Below are positions 8,501 through 9,391 of a DNA stretch of 9,391 nucleotides, in pieces (position 1 is the stretch's first letter; each line of letters begins with the position of its first letter). Position numbers and translations under genes: made by a program. This DNA is from an uncultured Prevotella sp. GTDB lineage: Bacteria > Bacteroidota > Bacteroidia > Bacteroidales > Bacteroidaceae. The notes under the pieces are model-generated. The model saw only the letters and a list, made by a program, of their open reading frames with translations, made no database searches and had not been told where the DNA came from. Location: contig CAJPTO010000113.1 in the NCBI GenBank assembly GCA_905373605.1, positions 1 to 9,391 of the forward strand. The letters run 5' to 3'.

Positions 8501-9280
8501 GACTTTAACAGCTGGATGCTTATCGGTAAGGGCCGTCACCAGTGCGCTGCCATCAATGGTGCTGTAGACGACGTGAAGTTCTACAACCGCGCACTTTCGG
8601 CTGCCGAAGTGGCTACAAGCATGACCGATGCCGATGCAACCGACAACCCCTACGCCTTCTGGAATTTCGAAAACCAGCCTAACAGCGAGCATAAGTTTGC
8701 AAACGGTAAGACCGCAACAGCTTATATTGCTGCACTCGACATGGTTAAGGGTGAAAATGAAGGCCAAGAAGTTATCTCTGCTGTTGCTCCCGACTTCACT
8801 GCTGGCTGCCCATTCAGCAAAGGCAATGGCTTCGAGGTGAAGACGGTTGCAGAGTGGACTGCTCCTAAGGCTAGGCTCACCGACATCAACGGCAACTCTG
8901 AAGCTGGTTCGGCCAAGGTGGCTTACGCAACCCAAGGCGATTACAAAGTGACGCTTACGCTCCAAAACGCTTATGGCAAAGACGAACGCACATTCAGTGT
9001 TATCAAGGTGGGTAACTCAACGGGTATCGACGGTGTTGAAAGCAGCGATGCACAACCCAAGGCTTACACTGTTGGCGAAGACATCATTGTAGACTGCGCT
9101 CAAGCTGGTAACTATCAGTTCGAAGTTTATGCTCTCGACGGAACCCGTCTTTTGGCTCAAGCCGTTAAGGTGGCCGCTGGCAACAACGTTCGCCTTCACA
9201 TTGCCAACAAGGGCGTGTACATCCTCAGGATGCGTCTTGATGGCAAACAACTGCCCAGCGTTAAATTGCTGCGTCAATAA
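5540..9280 (+). CDS. GH85 family endo-beta-N-acetylglucosaminidase, multidomain, T9SS-exported
   Basis: GH85 enzymes cut the GlcNAc-beta-1,4-GlcNAc core of N-glycans through an oxazoline intermediate, leaving one GlcNAc on Asn. This 1246-residue protein has a signal peptide ending near AQA24; C16 is preceded by I, so there is no lipobox. The GH85 barrel spans about 26-430. It contains WLPYDD (92-97), the catalytic N-x-E as N193-S194-E195 in IDGLGYNSEF, NMWYDG (226-231, Y229 probably the substrate-contacting Tyr of the family) and FFNYNW (263-268). A beta-sandwich (about 455-586) and an Fn3-like domain (about 590-695) follow, as in known GH85s. Next come an Ig-like domain (about 709-790), a LamG-like domain (about 833-1025, ending in INGAVDDVKFYNRALSAAEV), a PKD-like domain (about 1078-1157) and a T9SS type A sorting domain (about 1160-1246, with NKGVYILRMRLDG). 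The ATG follows an in-frame TAA at 5516-5518; no Shine-Dalgarno is visible. GH85 is confident; activity on high-mannose rather than other N-glycans is not readable. Confidence 0.9.
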   Translation: MNSFNKNMLFIGLTICSLNAQAQAFKKGYITYKDVESSKFHTMVQQWDRSGKLNEDDQFFISRVKPKTRFRNKATQVNNSLEAANDKRLVAWLPYDDPDKNALPDGNFNSEVFSMWSYVDHWGDWSMPLGRVPAALLDVAHKNGVAVSSVAGIPNANLPNAYATLFAALAQNGMSQKAAKYLYYFGIDGLGYNSEFHSSSSDVNNVRKFHIALNKEMASKNPIFENMWYDGTNDVGNIQFDNGLGGHNRRNFGKKGEEAASLFFNYNWNRSGILSGSVSYARSQQRDPLYLYAGINMQGGEPRYGNRWTHLKDHPISIGLWGAHSRNMFWESRNEKGSDPETMQRTYLLRTERWFTGGTRNPANCPEVGNSLKYHADNVTFQGMSPFMTARSVLSWDLTNEPFVTRFNLGNGKFFNWDGKRQHSKEWANVGVQDYLPTWRWWFSPELMGRDASKILTNGLNAEFVWDDAYMGGSTMRVYGTVAKEYLQLFKTSFELKTGDVITLRYKMKGGAADVNLVLTAEGSETSEQTYSLRSKDELADADEWVTKTFTVGNDFNAKKLALVALKFENAASMNLYMGELAITRGSYAKPAQPKNVKGKLLSFNASGVDAKLTFEMPNNVAKGEPCYNLDVNTSLFKLYAQEEGKPAVCMGITTSWGAFMYRIPVDPNNANPKVKLGVSAVSLDMKQESDIAWTNDLTPGNYELSDEIGLSQTMIKPNEPFEMHYIDPRHTAGEWKLLNANGQQVFSGNGVSVKVPGIANEGLYKLELTGTVNGTSTTRTFDAYVQITSEKIGALPQIKTLTANGQNENVSVEAGKQVEMAYTGRKSDGQLSRGISVNEKGVGILGKELGFTSMQQPWTLSFWVRFNTVPAGSMQVLDMRDQATSWPQNNWGSFWSTYEPAQHKLSFVIRHNHDGGPEHKTHWKVNFVPNTWTHLTFVMEQVSGKGIREIVYVNGKQADVISWEYGSQSGTGLPSVYQSPGYFWGEDFNSWMLIGKGRHQCAAINGAVDDVKFYNRALSAAEVATSMTDADATDNPYAFWNFENQPNSEHKFANGKTATAYIAALDMVKGENEGQEVISAVAPDFTAGCPFSKGNGFEVKTVAEWTAPKARLTDINGNSEAGSAKVAYATQGDYKVTLTLQNAYGKDERTFSVIKVGNSTGIDGVESSDAQPKAYTVGEDIIVDCAQAGNYQFEVYALDGTRLLAQAVKVAAGNNVRLHIANKGVYILRMRLDGKQLPSVKLLRQ

Positions 9281-9291
9281 AATCATGGCAC

Positions 9292-9312
9292 GGCTAAGCC
9301 TTTGGCTTGGTT
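9292..9312 (+). other. Small stem-loop just after the GH85 stop codon
   Basis: AAGCC (9296-9300) pairs with GGCTT (9304-9308) around a TTT loop. The stem extends outward with a T-G wobble, a C-G pair and two G-T wobbles, giving about nine pairs in RNA. It starts 11 bases after the stop codon. It lacks a following T-run, and the strong terminator lies about 25 bases further on, so it could be an accessory 3'-end structure or chance. Confidence 0.35.
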
Positions 9313-9335
9313 TACATTTGCGTGCATAATCATCG

Positions 9336-9371
9336 CGCCGGCAAGGACATCCCTCCTTGCCGGCGTTTTTT
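9336..9371 (+). terminator. Strong intrinsic (Rho-independent) terminator
   Basis: CGCCGGCAAGGA (9336-9347) is perfectly complementary to TCCTTGCCGGCG (9354-9365), giving a 12-bp GC-rich stem with a 6-base loop (CATCCC). Six T residues (9366-9371) follow at once. It lies 55 bases after the stop of the GH85 gene and marks the end of the transcription unit, so any gene downstream of the window probably has its own promoter. Confidence 0.93.
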
Positions 9372-9391
9372 GTGTTGCGCTTTTCGTTTGA

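Noticed and set aside
8459..8965. Open frame on the minus strand within the GH85 gene (168 codons)
   Set aside because: It is antisense to the LamG and PKD-like coding region, has no recognisable motif or ribosome-binding context, and is explained as a shadow of the + strand frame.

Overview
The window looks like Bacteroidota DNA, most likely from a Prevotella-type organism (Prevotellaceae, or a related oral or gut lineage). Four things point there: a tandem SusC/SusD outer-membrane pair, a surface lipoprotein with acidic residues after its lipobox, a type IX secretion (T9SS) C-terminal sorting domain, and start codons with no Shine-Dalgarno sequence. The genus is an inference from style, not from an identified marker gene.

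The layout is simple, and all real genes are on the + strand. Positions 1-175 are an AT-rich upstream region with two perfect palindromes and one weak Bacteroidetes-type promoter candidate. A SusC-like TonB-dependent transporter follows (176-3547), then after 6 bases a SusD-like glycan-binding lipoprotein (3554-5380). A 159-base gap (5381-5539) holds a degenerate tandem octamer array that folds into a 14-bp hairpin. A large multidomain protein (5540-9280) follows, recognised as a GH85 endo-beta-N-acetylglucosaminidase (ENGase). It has a divergent N-x-E active-site motif, a LamG-like domain, a PKD-like domain and a T9SS sorting tail. A strong intrinsic terminator at 9336-9371 closes the unit.

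Together the three genes form a very small polysaccharide utilisation locus (PUL). The inferred division of labour is as follows. The ENGase leaves the cell through the T9SS and cuts the GlcNAc-beta-1,4-GlcNAc core of N-glycans on glycoproteins. The SusD lipoprotein captures the released oligosaccharide on the cell surface. SusC imports it with TonB energy. No regulator (hybrid two-component system, ECF sigma/anti-sigma pair or SusR type) and no exo-glycosidases lie in the window, so further breakdown and control must be encoded elsewhere.

The families are known. The points most worth following up are the pairing of a T9SS-tailed ENGase with a SusCD pair, the unusual residues around its catalytic N-x-E, and the octamer array between the transporter genes and the enzyme gene.
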